Positions 8,671 through 17,349 of a stretch of 37,063 nt of DNA are shown here, in pieces (the first letter of the stretch is position 1; every line of letters starts with the position of its first letter). The stretch comes from an uncultured Porphyromonadaceae bacterium. Lineage in GTDB: Bacteria; Bacteroidota; Bacteroidia; Bacteroidales; Muribaculaceae. The stretch lies in NCBI GenBank assembly GCA_937901905.1, contig CALDIF010000020.1:1-37063 (forward strand). Direction: 5' to 3'. Made by a program: the position numbers and the translations under genes. Below the pieces are notes generated by a model. That model was not told the origin of the DNA. It saw only the letters and a list, made by a program, of their open reading frames with translations, and searched no databases.

Positions 8671-11600
8671 ATGGCATATAGAAAAGACACTAAAATAAAG
8701 ACCAACTTCTCGCGCATCTCAATCGCTCTGGCTTCTCCCGACGAAATTCTGGAGAATAGTTACGGTGAGGTGCTCAAACCCGAGACGATTAACTATCGCA
8801 CTTACAAACCCGAGCGCGACGGCTTGTTCTGCGAGCGCATCTTCGGTCCGGCTAAGGACTATGAATGCAACTGCGGTAAGTACAAGCGCATTCGCTACAA
8901 GGGTATCGTGTGTGACCATTGCGGTGTTGAGGTGACCGAGAAGAAGGTGCGTCGTGAGCGTAGCGGTCACATCTCGCTCATGGTGCCCGTGGCTCACATC
9001 TGGTACTTCCGTTCGTTGCCCAATAAGATAGGTTACCTGTTGGGCTTGCCCACCAAGACTCTCGACATGGTGATTTACTACGAGCGTTATCTCGTGATAA
9101 ACCCCGGTCGCATTGCGCGCAAGGATCGCAAGGAAAAGAACGACAACAACGAGTTCATGCTTTTACCCGCCGATGCCGACCTCAGTCAAGAGCCCGGTTT
9201 GCTCAAGCGCGGCGATGTACTCAATGAAGATGAATTCTTGAAAATCATGGAGTTGTTGCCTCGCGAGAATAGCCAATTGGAGAATAACGACCCGTCGAAG
9301 TTCGTTGCCAAGATGGGTGCCGAGGCTCTGCTTGATTTGCTCACCGACCTCGACCTTGACAGTCTTGCCAACTCGTTGCGCGCCAGTGCCGATAACGAGA
9401 ATTCACAACAACGCAAGACCGAGGCTCTCAAGCGCTTGCAAGTGGTAGAGAGTTTCCGTGCCAGCAAGGGCATCAACAGGCCCGAGTGGATGATACTCAA
9501 GGTCTTGCCGGTTATTCCGCCGGAGTTGCGTCCTCTTATTCCGCTTGACGGTGGTCGTTTCGCAACAAGCGATGTGAACGACTTGTATCGTCGCGTGATA
9601 ATTCGCAACAACCGCCTGAAACGGCTCATCGAGATTAATGCCCCCGAGGTTATTTTGCGTAACGAAAAGCGTATGCTTCAAGAGGCTGTTGACTCGCTGT
9701 TGGACAACTCGCGCAAGTCGAGTGCGGTCAAGAGCGATGCTAACCGCCCGCTCAAGTCGTTAAGCGACAGCCTTAAGGGTAAGCAAGGTCGTTTCCGTCA
9801 AAACTTGCTCGGTAAACGTGTTGATTACTCTGCACGCTCGGTAATCGTGGTCGGTCCCGAGTTGAACATGGGCGAGTGTGGTATTCCCAAGGATATGGCT
9901 GCCGAACTCTACAAGCCTTTCGTTATCCGCAAACTCATCGAGCGCGGTATCGTCAAGACAGTGAAGAGTGCCAAGAAAATCGTGGATCGCAAGGAACCTG
10001 TCGTGTGGGATATTCTCGAGAATGTGATGCGAGGTCACCCCGTGTTGCTTAACCGTGCTCCGACATTGCACCGTCTCGGTATCCAGGCGTTCCAACCCAA
10101 GTTGATCGAGGGTAAGGCAATTCAACTTCACCCATTGGCATGTACGGCATTCAATGCCGACTTTGATGGCGACCAGATGGCAGTGCACTTGCCGTTGGGA
10201 AACGAGGCTATCGTGGAGGCACAACTGCTCATGCTCGAACCCCACAACATTCTCAACCCCGCCAATGGCGCCCCCATCACCGTGCCGTCGCAGGACATGG
10301 TGCTCGGTTTGTACTACATCACCAAGTTGCGTCCCGGTGCAAAGGGCGAGGGACTTGTGTTCTACGGTGCCGAAGAGGCTCTCGTGGCGTACAATGAGGG
10401 CAAGGTGGACATGCACGCTATCATCAGCGTGATGGCTCCGGTGCTGAACGAGCAGGGCGAACTTGAAGAGCAACTGGTCAAGGAAACCAGTGTCGGTCGT
10501 ATCATGTTCAATGAGGTCGTGCCGACGGCTATGGGGTATATCAATGAGTTGATTGCCAAGAAGTCTCTTCGCGAGATTATCACGCGAGTAATCAGCCGTT
10601 GTGGTGTGCCTCGCTCCGCCAAGTTCCTCGATGACGTGAAGAACATGGGTTACTACATGGCATTCAAGGGCGGTTTGTCGTTTAACCTCAACGACGTGCT
10701 CGTGCCTGATGAAAAGGCGGCTCTTGTTGCCGAGGGTGACGAGCAGGTGGCACAGATTACCATGGATTATAACATGGGTCTTATTACCAACAACGAGCGT
10801 TACAACAAGGTTATCGACGTGTGGACTAAGATCAATGAACGCTTGACCAAGATTGTGATATCCAAACTTACCGAGGATCGTCAAGGCTTTAACTCGGTGT
10901 TCATGATGCTTGACTCGGGTGCTCGCGGTTCAAAGGACCAAATTCGTCAGTTGAGCGGTATGCGTGGTTTGATGGCTAAACCGCAGAAGAGTGGTGTTGA
11001 GGGTGGACATCAAATTATTGAAAACCCCATTTTGACCAACTTCAAGGAAGGTTTGTCGGTGCTCGAATACTTCATTTCGACTCACGGTGCCCGTAAGGGT
11101 CTTGCCGACACGGCGTTGAAGACGGCTGATGCCGGTTACTTGACTCGCCGTCTCGTCGATGTTGCTCACGACGTGGTTATCACCGAGGAGGATTGTGGTA
11201 CATTGCGCGGTCTCGTTTGCCGTGAGGTTCGTAATAACGAGGACGTGAAAGCGACCTTGGGCGAGCGCATCGTAGGACGTGTTTCGGTACACGACGTTGT
11301 CGACCCGCTTACCAACGAGGTTATCGTGCCTGCCGGTGAGGAAATTACCGATGAAGCGGCTGAGCGCATTGAACAATCGCCCATCGAAAGTGTTGAAATT
11401 CGCAGCGTGCTCACCTGTGAGGCTAAGCACGGCGTGTGCGCCAAGTGCTATGGTCGCAACTTGTCGAGCCACCGCATGGTGCAACGCGGTGAAGCAGTCG
11501 GTGTGATTGCCGCCCAGTCTATCGGTGAGCCGGGTACACAGTTGACCCTGCGTACCTTCCACATCGGTGGTGTGGCAAGCAACATCGCCAGTGTCGCCGA

Positions 11601-13017
11601 CTTCAAGAGCAAGTATCATGGTGTTCTGCACTTTGAGGAGTTGCGTTCGGTGACCAACAAGGACGGTCGCGAGGTCGTTACAGGTCGCTTGTGCGAGTTG
11701 CAAGTTCTTGACCCGACAACTCACATGGTGCTCACCACGACACCTATTGCCTACGGTTCAACATTGTACAAGGGTGAGGGTGACACTGTGGCACCTAAGG
11801 ACGTTATCGCCGAGTGGGACCCCTTCAATGCCGTTATCGTGACCGAAACCGACGGTACTCTCACCTTCAACAATTTGATTGAGGGCATCACCTATCGTGA
11901 AGAAACCGATGATACATCGGGTAACAGCGAAAAGATCGTGATTGAAACTCGTGATCACAATCGCATTCCCGAGGCTCAGATTACCGATGCCAACGGTGAG
12001 ATCATCAAGACTTACTCGTTGCCGGTGGGTGCCCACTTGATTGTAGAGGACGGTGAGCAGTTGCACGCCGGCGACGTGTTTATCAAGATACCGCGTACGA
12101 GTGCGGGCGGTGCCGGTGATATTACCGGTGGTCTGCCACGTGTGACCGAGTTGTTCGAGGCTCGCAACCCGTCCAATCCGGCCGTGGTGAGCGAGATTGA
12201 CGGTGAGGTGACATTCGGTCGCATCAAGCGTGGCCATCGCGAGATTATCATTACAAGTCGCACCGGCGAACAGAAGAAGTATCTTGTGCCGCTATCAAAG
12301 CAGATTTTGGTTCAAGAGAACGACTTTGTGCGTGCCGGAACTCCCCTCAGCGACGGTGCCATCACGCCTGCCGACATCTTGCGCATCAAGGGTCCGACGG
12401 CTGTGCAGGACTATATCGTCAACGAGGTGCAAGACGTGTATCGCTCACAGGGTGTGAAGATTAACGACAAGCACTTTGAGGTAATCGTGCGTCAAATGAT
12501 GCGCAAGGTCAATATTATTGATCCGGGCGACACTCGTTTCCTCGAGTCGCAAGTTGTTGACAAGCGTGAGTTCCTTGATGAGAACGATCGCATTTGGGGC
12601 AAGAAGGTCGTTATTAACCCGGGTGACAGCACCGATGTTCAAGCGGGTCAAATCATCACAGCACGTCGCTTGCGTGACATCAACGCTCCGTTGAAGCGTC
12701 ACGACATGCGTTTGGTGGTGGTGCGCGATGCTGTGCCGGCAACAGCCGAACAGGTATTGCAAGGTATCACTCGTGCAGCGTTGCAGACGTCAAGTTTTAT
12801 CAGTGCGGCATCGTTCCAGGAGACCACCAAGGTGCTCAATGAGGCGGCCATTAACGGTAAGGTTGACTACTTGTTGGGCATGAAGGAGAATGTGATTTGC
12901 GGTCACTTAATCCCTGCCGGAACCGGCTTGCGCGACTATCAGTCGATACTCGTCGGTAACCGTACCGACCCCGATTTCAACGAGGCAATGTTTGAACCTC
13001 ACAGCGATGATGAGTAA
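8671..13017 (+). CDS. rpoC: DNA-directed RNA polymerase subunit beta'
   Basis: This is the beta' subunit, which carries the catalytic centre. The product has 1448 residues. The N-terminal zinc site is C66, C68, C81 and C84. The active-site loop NADFDGDQMA starts at N495, and its aspartates D497, D499 and D501 chelate the catalytic Mg. The second zinc site is C842, C916, C923 and C926. The bridge-helix/trigger-loop region includes GVIAAQSIGEPGTQLTLRTF and is intact. The gene ends 16 bases before a very strong bidirectional hairpin that separates this block from the minus-strand genes. Confidence 0.99.
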   Translation: MAYRKDTKIKTNFSRISIALASPDEILENSYGEVLKPETINYRTYKPERDGLFCERIFGPAKDYECNCGKYKRIRYKGIVCDHCGVEVTEKKVRRERSGHISLMVPVAHIWYFRSLPNKIGYLLGLPTKTLDMVIYYERYLVINPGRIARKDRKEKNDNNEFMLLPADADLSQEPGLLKRGDVLNEDEFLKIMELLPRENSQLENNDPSKFVAKMGAEALLDLLTDLDLDSLANSLRASADNENSQQRKTEALKRLQVVESFRASKGINRPEWMILKVLPVIPPELRPLIPLDGGRFATSDVNDLYRRVIIRNNRLKRLIEINAPEVILRNEKRMLQEAVDSLLDNSRKSSAVKSDANRPLKSLSDSLKGKQGRFRQNLLGKRVDYSARSVIVVGPELNMGECGIPKDMAAELYKPFVIRKLIERGIVKTVKSAKKIVDRKEPVVWDILENVMRGHPVLLNRAPTLHRLGIQAFQPKLIEGKAIQLHPLACTAFNADFDGDQMAVHLPLGNEAIVEAQLLMLEPHNILNPANGAPITVPSQDMVLGLYYITKLRPGAKGEGLVFYGAEEALVAYNEGKVDMHAIISVMAPVLNEQGELEEQLVKETSVGRIMFNEVVPTAMGYINELIAKKSLREIITRVISRCGVPRSAKFLDDVKNMGYYMAFKGGLSFNLNDVLVPDEKAALVAEGDEQVAQITMDYNMGLITNNERYNKVIDVWTKINERLTKIVISKLTEDRQGFNSVFMMLDSGARGSKDQIRQLSGMRGLMAKPQKSGVEGGHQIIENPILTNFKEGLSVLEYFISTHGARKGLADTALKTADAGYLTRRLVDVAHDVVITEEDCGTLRGLVCREVRNNEDVKATLGERIVGRVSVHDVVDPLTNEVIVPAGEEITDEAAERIEQSPIESVEIRSVLTCEAKHGVCAKCYGRNLSSHRMVQRGEAVGVIAAQSIGEPGTQLTLRTFHIGGVASNIASVADFKSKYHGVLHFEELRSVTNKDGREVVTGRLCELQVLDPTTHMVLTTTPIAYGSTLYKGEGDTVAPKDVIAEWDPFNAVIVTETDGTLTFNNLIEGITYREETDDTSGNSEKIVIETRDHNRIPEAQITDANGEIIKTYSLPVGAHLIVEDGEQLHAGDVFIKIPRTSAGGAGDITGGLPRVTELFEARNPSNPAVVSEIDGEVTFGRIKRGHREIIITSRTGEQKKYLVPLSKQILVQENDFVRAGTPLSDGAITPADILRIKGPTAVQDYIVNEVQDVYRSQGVKINDKHFEVIVRQMMRKVNIIDPGDTRFLESQVVDKREFLDENDRIWGKKVVINPGDSTDVQAGQIITARRLRDINAPLKRHDMRLVVVRDAVPATAEQVLQGITRAALQTSSFISAASFQETTKVLNEAAINGKVDYLLGMKENVICGHLIPAGTGLRDYQSILVGNRTDPDFNEAMFEPHSDDE

Positions 13018-13033
13018 ACCATGTCGTTGACAT

Positions 13034-13084
13034 TTTAACACAAGAGAGGGAACTTCACGACGAAGTTCCCTCTCTTGTGTTAAA
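13034..13084. terminator. Bidirectional terminator after rpoC
   Basis: A perfect 23-bp stem (13034-13056 with 13062-13084) has a 5-base loop. The outer ends are TTTAA/TTAAA, so each strand ends the stem in T-rich sequence. It lies between convergent rpoC and the minus-strand lipoprotein gene and should stop transcription from both. Confidence 0.9.
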
Positions 13085-13131
13085 CACTTTACGGACGGAT
13101 GCGTTGCGTCCTGACTCTCGCTTGTCAACTG

Positions 13132-13593
13132 TCACGATTGTCGCTTGAGTTCAAGCACCCACTTGCCATCGGTTCGCATCAATTTCATTCGGTTGCCGTC
13201 GATGATTACTCGCCATGTCGTGACCGTTGTTCCATCGGTGCAATATACGTCGGCATACGGCAAACTGTTGTTGACCATTCCATCGAATTGTCGAATTTGT
13301 TCCGGGTCAATGTGAAGAGTTAAGATGCCGTCGCTGTCTTGCCAGTTTCCGTAGGCGGCAATGGCAGTGTGCGGGTCGGCAAACTCGGCATGACGTATGC
13401 ACACTGTTCGGCTTTGAAACTGCATGAAGTCGGTTGGTATATCTTCGGTATGGGCTTGTTGTGACTCGTCATTCGCATGATACCAGCGGTCAATAAGCCA
13501 CGAGCCGAAGTACGGACCGATGTCTCCGTTGTTGTGAGTGCACCCGACAAGCGAGAGCATGAGCAGTGATAGTGTGAACAAGTGTTGTTTCAT
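13132..13593 (-). CDS. Small lipoprotein, lipocalin-like
   Basis: The product has 153 residues from the ATG at 13593. A longer reading begins with TTG at 13620 but lacks a signal peptide at its end, so I chose the ATG. It begins with a lipoprotein signal (MKQHLFTLSLLMLSLVGC), with C18 as the lipid-modified residue. The mature part contains IGPYFGSWLIDRW and later GTTVTTWRVIIDGNRMKL and WVLELKRQS, the alternating-strand pattern of lipocalin-like domain proteins common in Bacteroidales. The start codon overlaps the stop of the upstream Wzi-like gene (ATGA), so translation is probably coupled. Ligand and function are unknown; the lipocalin label comes from pattern only. Confidence 0.75.
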   Translation of the reverse strand: MKQHLFTLSLLMLSLVGCTHNNGDIGPYFGSWLIDRWYHANDESQQAHTEDIPTDFMQFQSRTVCIRHAEFADPHTAIAAYGNWQDSDGILTLHIDPEQIRQFDGMVNNSLPYADVYCTDGTTVTTWRVIIDGNRMKLMRTDGKWVLELKRQS

Positions 13594-15137
13594 CTTTTGT
13601 GTCGCTTGAAGTCTAAACAACCACTATAGGAAACGGTTATCAGTGCGCCAAAGCGATTGCCTATCAGTGTGCCTCGGTCCATTGCCGCTTGTGCGCGTGC
13701 CGTGATGTTGGAGAGCCATGACGGTTTATAGGTTGTCTCGAGCAAGAACGACGTGTCATGTGCTCTGTTGCCACGCGGAACACTATATGTCCCCCACGAA
13801 TTGCGATAGCCACCCAAGACCCTATATCCCCACTCGCTGTTAATGTGCCCCTCAACGGCAAGGTGGAAACCTCTAATGCGGTTATCATTAAAACGCACGA
13901 CACCGCTCGTGTTCCATATGGGCGAAACAAGCATCGGCGTGCCTATTGACATGCCGGCAGTGTGGTATCCGTTGTAGCAGTAGTTATTATAGTAGTCGTC
14001 GGAACCTGTGGCCTCGTGGGTGATGAAAGTGTCCGGGTGATCCTTAGGTGCCCAGTGAACGGGACCGCTCTGGTTGACCGTGGTCAAATATTCCACCACG
14101 ACATTGCTCACGATAGCGTCTGACTTGCCTATGTATTCAAGTCCGTACAGTCCGTCCCAACCGTTGAGTTTGCCCATACCTGAAGCGTCTTCGAACGGGT
14201 TTTGGTGATAGGCACGCATCGTATGACCGTTTTTTATGTGCCAGTCAATGGCGATGTCAATGCTGCCCACATGATTTCCCTCGTAGTAGTGGTCTCCTGT
14301 GGCATTGCCTCCGCTACTCGGAATAATGCTGTGTAAATAGGCTGAAAAATCCGACTTTATCTTTGTTTGTGATATGATATCACCTCTCGTGTCGCGAGTG
14401 GTGGTTGTGCCTCCGAACTGACAGGCTGTTTGTATGCCGAGTGTCACCATGACGGGTCGTGACGGATTACTTCGCAAGAACAATGATTTGTGAGCGAGCC
14501 GGTAACCGGTCGTGATTGATGAGCCGGCAAGGGCGGTGTGATGCTTTATCCAACTGTCATCGGTGTTGTAAAAGAAACCGAGATTTAAAAATACTTGTAC
14601 CCAACCGGCTGTGTAGGGAATAGTGCGATACCTGTCAAACGCCAATTCAATGCCCGGCAAGGGGTGGGCATTATTCCCTCGTGTGAGGTCGCCACTGCTG
14701 TTGTTGCCCGTGAAAACCGACTTTTGCTCACGTTGTCCCAACGTGAGCGTCATACAACGATAACGCCCCGTCAAATAAGCCTGTTGTATCCATGCCGCTG
14801 CCGGCCTCTCGTGTTGTCGTGTTAGAGACGTTGTGCCTGCATGATCAGTGGCTGTGGTCGTGTAGAACCAATTACTGCGCGTCGCACCTCCCCATATCTC
14901 AACTCCGGCACCCCATGTGAGGCGCGCCGTTGTGTCGGTGGCGACGTGCGCTTCAACACCTGCCAATGTCATGGCTCCGGCAGTGAACTTGCCACCGGTG
15001 TTCGACTGAATGTAATACGGTGCAAGACGACTGTCACTCAAGCCGGCTGCCAACGAGAAATTATAGTCGATAACCGGTTGTGCGACAGCACTTGTCGTGA
15101 ACAGTAGGAATAATGCTAATGTGTTGTGTCGGGGCAT
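13590..15137 (-). CDS. Wzi-like capsule assembly outer-membrane protein
   Basis: The 515-residue product has a cleavable signal peptide (MPRHNTLALFLLFTTSAVAQ). The rest consists of alternating beta strands with aromatic girdles, ending in hydrophobic strand-like sequence. Segments such as WGAGVEIWGG, AAWIQQAYLTGRYRCMTLTL and GQREQKSVFTG match the Bacteroidales branch of the Wzi capsule-assembly family. In E. coli, Wzi is a surface barrel that tethers capsule. The gene is followed by a lipocalin-like lipoprotein gene with a 4-base overlap, and flippase, ugd and wzc lie within 10 kb. The family call is from recognition of the sequence pattern; substrate unknown. Confidence 0.8.
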   Translation of the reverse strand: MPRHNTLALFLLFTTSAVAQPVIDYNFSLAAGLSDSRLAPYYIQSNTGGKFTAGAMTLAGVEAHVATDTTARLTWGAGVEIWGGATRSNWFYTTTATDHAGTTSLTRQHERPAAAWIQQAYLTGRYRCMTLTLGQREQKSVFTGNNSSGDLTRGNNAHPLPGIELAFDRYRTIPYTAGWVQVFLNLGFFYNTDDSWIKHHTALAGSSITTGYRLAHKSLFLRSNPSRPVMVTLGIQTACQFGGTTTTRDTRGDIISQTKIKSDFSAYLHSIIPSSGGNATGDHYYEGNHVGSIDIAIDWHIKNGHTMRAYHQNPFEDASGMGKLNGWDGLYGLEYIGKSDAIVSNVVVEYLTTVNQSGPVHWAPKDHPDTFITHEATGSDDYYNNYCYNGYHTAGMSIGTPMLVSPIWNTSGVVRFNDNRIRGFHLAVEGHINSEWGYRVLGGYRNSWGTYSVPRGNRAHDTSFLLETTYKPSWLSNITARAQAAMDRGTLIGNRFGALITVSYSGCLDFKRHKR

Positions 15138-15150
15138 CTGTCGTTTGCCA

Positions 15151-15184
15151 ACGAGGGCGAGCGGTTGTGACCGATCGCCCTCGT
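15151..15184. terminator. Hairpin between ompA-family gene and wzi-like gene
   Basis: A 10-bp perfect stem (15151-15160 with 15175-15184) continues inward as CGGT/ACCG around a 4-base loop. It lies 29 bases beyond the OmpA-family stop codon and just before the Wzi-like start on the minus strand. It probably ends or reduces read-through from the OmpA-family gene. Confidence 0.7.
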
Positions 15185-15212
15185 GTTTAAAGTGAGAATG
15201 TCAAGAGGTCAA

Positions 15213-16451
15213 TTACTTGGTCTCGGCAAGAATGTAGCAAATAGCAACACGGTTCCAGTCGGGCTCGCTGAACATGTCGCCCACACCGAGACCTTGTGCA
15301 TCAATGCGATTTGCGTTAATCTTATACTTGTTCACAAGCAGACTCTTAACAGCCTCGGCACGCTGACGTGCAAGACGCTCGTTAATCTCGGCGCTGCCTT
15401 CGGGCGATGCATAACCGCGAATGCTCACAGTAGCGTCCTTGTGGTTTTTCAAGAATGTTGCGACGCGCTCCACGTTGGGCATTTGAGCGGCAGTGACGTT
15501 GCTCTTGCCTTGTGCGAAGAAGACGTTGGTTTCGAGAGATTCCTTGCTATTGTCAACAGTGACGGTCTTGGGACCGGCATTGCGGCATTCGTCAAGTTCG
15601 CTTTGGAGACGTGCAATAGTGCCGTTAGCGGCATCAAGGTCACCGCGAGCCTTAGCCAGGAGACGACCGCTCTCGTTGCCGAGTTCCTCCAGTGCACCAC
15701 GCAACTGATTTACGCGCTCGTTGAGGGCATCGTACTCAGCCTGCGACACACCGCGGTCAACCAACTTGAAGTGGTGGGTGCCGTTGCTGTTCTTGAAGTG
15801 ATAGGTCAAACCGAATTGCAAGTCGGCTGCTGCGTGGTTTGCATTGAAACGGCTGTGATTGCTATGGCTTAACTTGCGGTCAATGTTATTGGCATCACCG
15901 TTCATGTCCCACACGATGCCGGGCTTGAAAGAAAGAGTGAACTGCTTGGCACTGCCGAAGTTGTAGTTGAAGTTCAACCCGACACGGGTGTACCAGGAAT
16001 TCTCATCGGGCACCCAAAGAGCGGCATGTTTGAAACCGTGCCACCAACCGGCACCCATCAAAGCCTCGATCTCGAAGGCTTTGGGCGCACCCTTGTAGCC
16101 ACCGAACACGTTCATCAAGTTGACGGTACCGAAAGCACCGACGTACTGGTGATCAAGCCAGTTGGGACTGTGAGCGGCCCACACCGAGCCGGGCTTGTCC
16201 CAACTGCTGGTGTTCACTGTCCACTCGCCTTCAACGCCGAGACCGAACACCGGAGTGAGTTGCTTGCGCAACTCAACGCCGAATACGCCACGAGCATTGG
16301 GCCAGAAGCGATAACCCTGCAACGGAGAGGTCATACCGCCCTTAAGAGTAATCGAGATGTTGTCAAGAGCCTTGCTGCCCTCAACAGTGGCTTGAGCCAT
16401 GGCTGTAGCACCCATTGTGAGTGCCAATACCATAATCGCGAATTTCTTCAT
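15213..16451 (-). CDS. OmpA-family outer membrane protein
   Basis: The 412-residue product starts with a signal peptide (MKKFAIMVLALTMGATAMAQ). Residues about 25-225 look like a small beta barrel (VFGVELRKQLTPVFGLGVEG, VGLNFNYNFGSAKQFTLSFK). A coiled-coil stretch follows (about 235-300, with LNERVNQLRGALEELGNES). The C-terminal OmpA peptidoglycan-binding domain (about 305-410) contains VSIRGYASPEGSAEINERLA, then RAEAVKSLLV and NRVAICYI. It probably links the outer membrane to peptidoglycan. The layout barrel - coiled coil - OmpA domain is common among abundant Bacteroidales outer-membrane proteins. It has its own promoter and a downstream hairpin, so it is probably monocistronic. Confidence 0.93.
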   Translation of the reverse strand: MKKFAIMVLALTMGATAMAQATVEGSKALDNISITLKGGMTSPLQGYRFWPNARGVFGVELRKQLTPVFGLGVEGEWTVNTSSWDKPGSVWAAHSPNWLDHQYVGAFGTVNLMNVFGGYKGAPKAFEIEALMGAGWWHGFKHAALWVPDENSWYTRVGLNFNYNFGSAKQFTLSFKPGIVWDMNGDANNIDRKLSHSNHSRFNANHAAADLQFGLTYHFKNSNGTHHFKLVDRGVSQAEYDALNERVNQLRGALEELGNESGRLLAKARGDLDAANGTIARLQSELDECRNAGPKTVTVDNSKESLETNVFFAQGKSNVTAAQMPNVERVATFLKNHKDATVSIRGYASPEGSAEINERLARQRAEAVKSLLVNKYKINANRIDAQGLGVGDMFSEPDWNRVAICYILAETK

Positions 16452-16500
16452 AATTTCATAATAGTGATTGTTGTTAATAGAGAAATTGAAATATTTTCTG

Positions 16501-16508
16501 CAAATTTA
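16501..16508 (-). promoter_or_regulatory. -7 box of the OmpA-family gene
   Basis: On the minus strand this reads TAAATTTG, an exact TAnnTTTG match, about 50 bases upstream of the OmpA-family start. No TTTG is visible at the ideal -33 position. Confidence 0.6.
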
Positions 16509-16560
16509 CTAAAAATAAATTACTTGTGAGGTGGAGAATATATATTTTTTTTAGCAATAG

Positions 16561-16592
16561 TTCGTTTTTGTTCAATAAAATTAGTAATTTTG
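16561..16592 (+). promoter_or_regulatory. Promoter of the short lipoprotein gene
   Basis: TAATTTTG at 16585-16592 is an exact TAnnTTTG box. Twenty bases upstream lies TTCG (16561-16564), one mismatch from TTTG. Transcription should start near 16599 and give a leader of about 85 bases. Confidence 0.65.
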
Positions 16593-16683
16593 CACATTCG
16601 AGAGAGTAGTAGGCATTGCATGTCGTGTGCGTGCCGTTGTTTCCCGACCCGATTGATTTTTTACCTTTATATTATTCAGTACA

Positions 16684-17190
16684 ATGAAAAAAACATTATT
16701 AATGCTCGCAGCCGGCATCGCTGTGCTTTTGGGTACAAGTGCTTGTGGAGGCGGTAGTGACGAGCCCACCGAGCCTGCAACTGCCACTTATATTGTGAAC
16801 CTCTCACCCGACGCGCTGAGTGCCGGCACCTACATCGTTTACTATAAGGACGCCAATAACACGACCAAGTTTGAAGTTATCTCCACTTCGTCATGGAGCA
16901 AGACGGTGAGTAGCACCCGTTTCCCCGCGATGTTCGGTTTTAAGATCAAGGCTTCGCCCGAGAATGAAACCGCGTTGACCAAGGACAGTTATGACTTGTC
17001 GGTCGTGGGCACAATTAAGATGACGCGCGGTGCTGCAAGCGTTACCAATGCTCCGTTGAACTACAGTGCAACGGTAGAGAAACACAATGTTGAGCGAGCA
17101 ATCGAGTCAAATATCAACAACGCTGTTGTGGCCTACAATTTCAGTGCCGACGGCAATGCCACTGTTAACAATAAAATGTCGTTTGATTGA
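16684..17190 (+). CDS. Unrecognised 168-residue lipoprotein
   Basis: I do not recognise the family. The product opens with a clear lipoprotein signal (MKKTLLMLAAGIAVLLGTSAC, lipidated C21) followed by GGGSDEPTEP, an acidic start typical of surface-exposed Bacteroidetes lipoproteins. The remainder is Thr/Ser/Asn-rich and strand-like (TATYIVNLSPDALSAGTYIV, KTVSSTRFPAMFGFKIKASP) and could be one beta-sandwich. It has its own promoter and is followed by a strong bidirectional hairpin, so it is a single-gene unit diverging from the OmpA-family gene. Function is unknown. Confidence 0.85.
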   Translation: MKKTLLMLAAGIAVLLGTSACGGGSDEPTEPATATYIVNLSPDALSAGTYIVYYKDANNTTKFEVISTSSWSKTVSSTRFPAMFGFKIKASPENETALTKDSYDLSVVGTIKMTRGAASVTNAPLNYSATVEKHNVERAIESNINNAVVAYNFSADGNATVNNKMSFD

Positions 17191-17229
17191 TGAGTCGGTG
17201 AATAAAAATCGGTGCCATTGCAGGTGCCA

Positions 17230-17283
17230 ACCGCAAGAAACAGGGGGCGTCATGAATTCGTGACACCCCCTGTTTCTTGCGGT
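17230..17283. terminator. Bidirectional terminator, lipoprotein gene / flippase gene
   Basis: A 23-bp stem with a single mismatch (17230-17252 with 17261-17283) has an 8-base loop. It lies between two convergent genes, 40 bases after the lipoprotein stop and 67 bases from the flippase stop. Confidence 0.88.
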
Positions 17284-17349
17284 TATTCTCGTATGTTCGC
17301 CCATTAGGTATATTACCTCGGCGAGCCAAAGGCGACGCTGTGGGCGCGC

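Noticed and set aside
9760..10884. Long antisense ORF (374 residues) inside rpoC
   Set aside because: It is fully contained in the rpoC reading frame on the other strand, its sequence has His/Leu/Val bias typical of reverse reading of this codon usage, and there is no promoter or family motif.
15183..15872. Plus-strand ORF of 229 residues over the OmpA-family gene
   Set aside because: Shadow of the OmpA-family gene, whose signal peptide and OmpA domain are clear.
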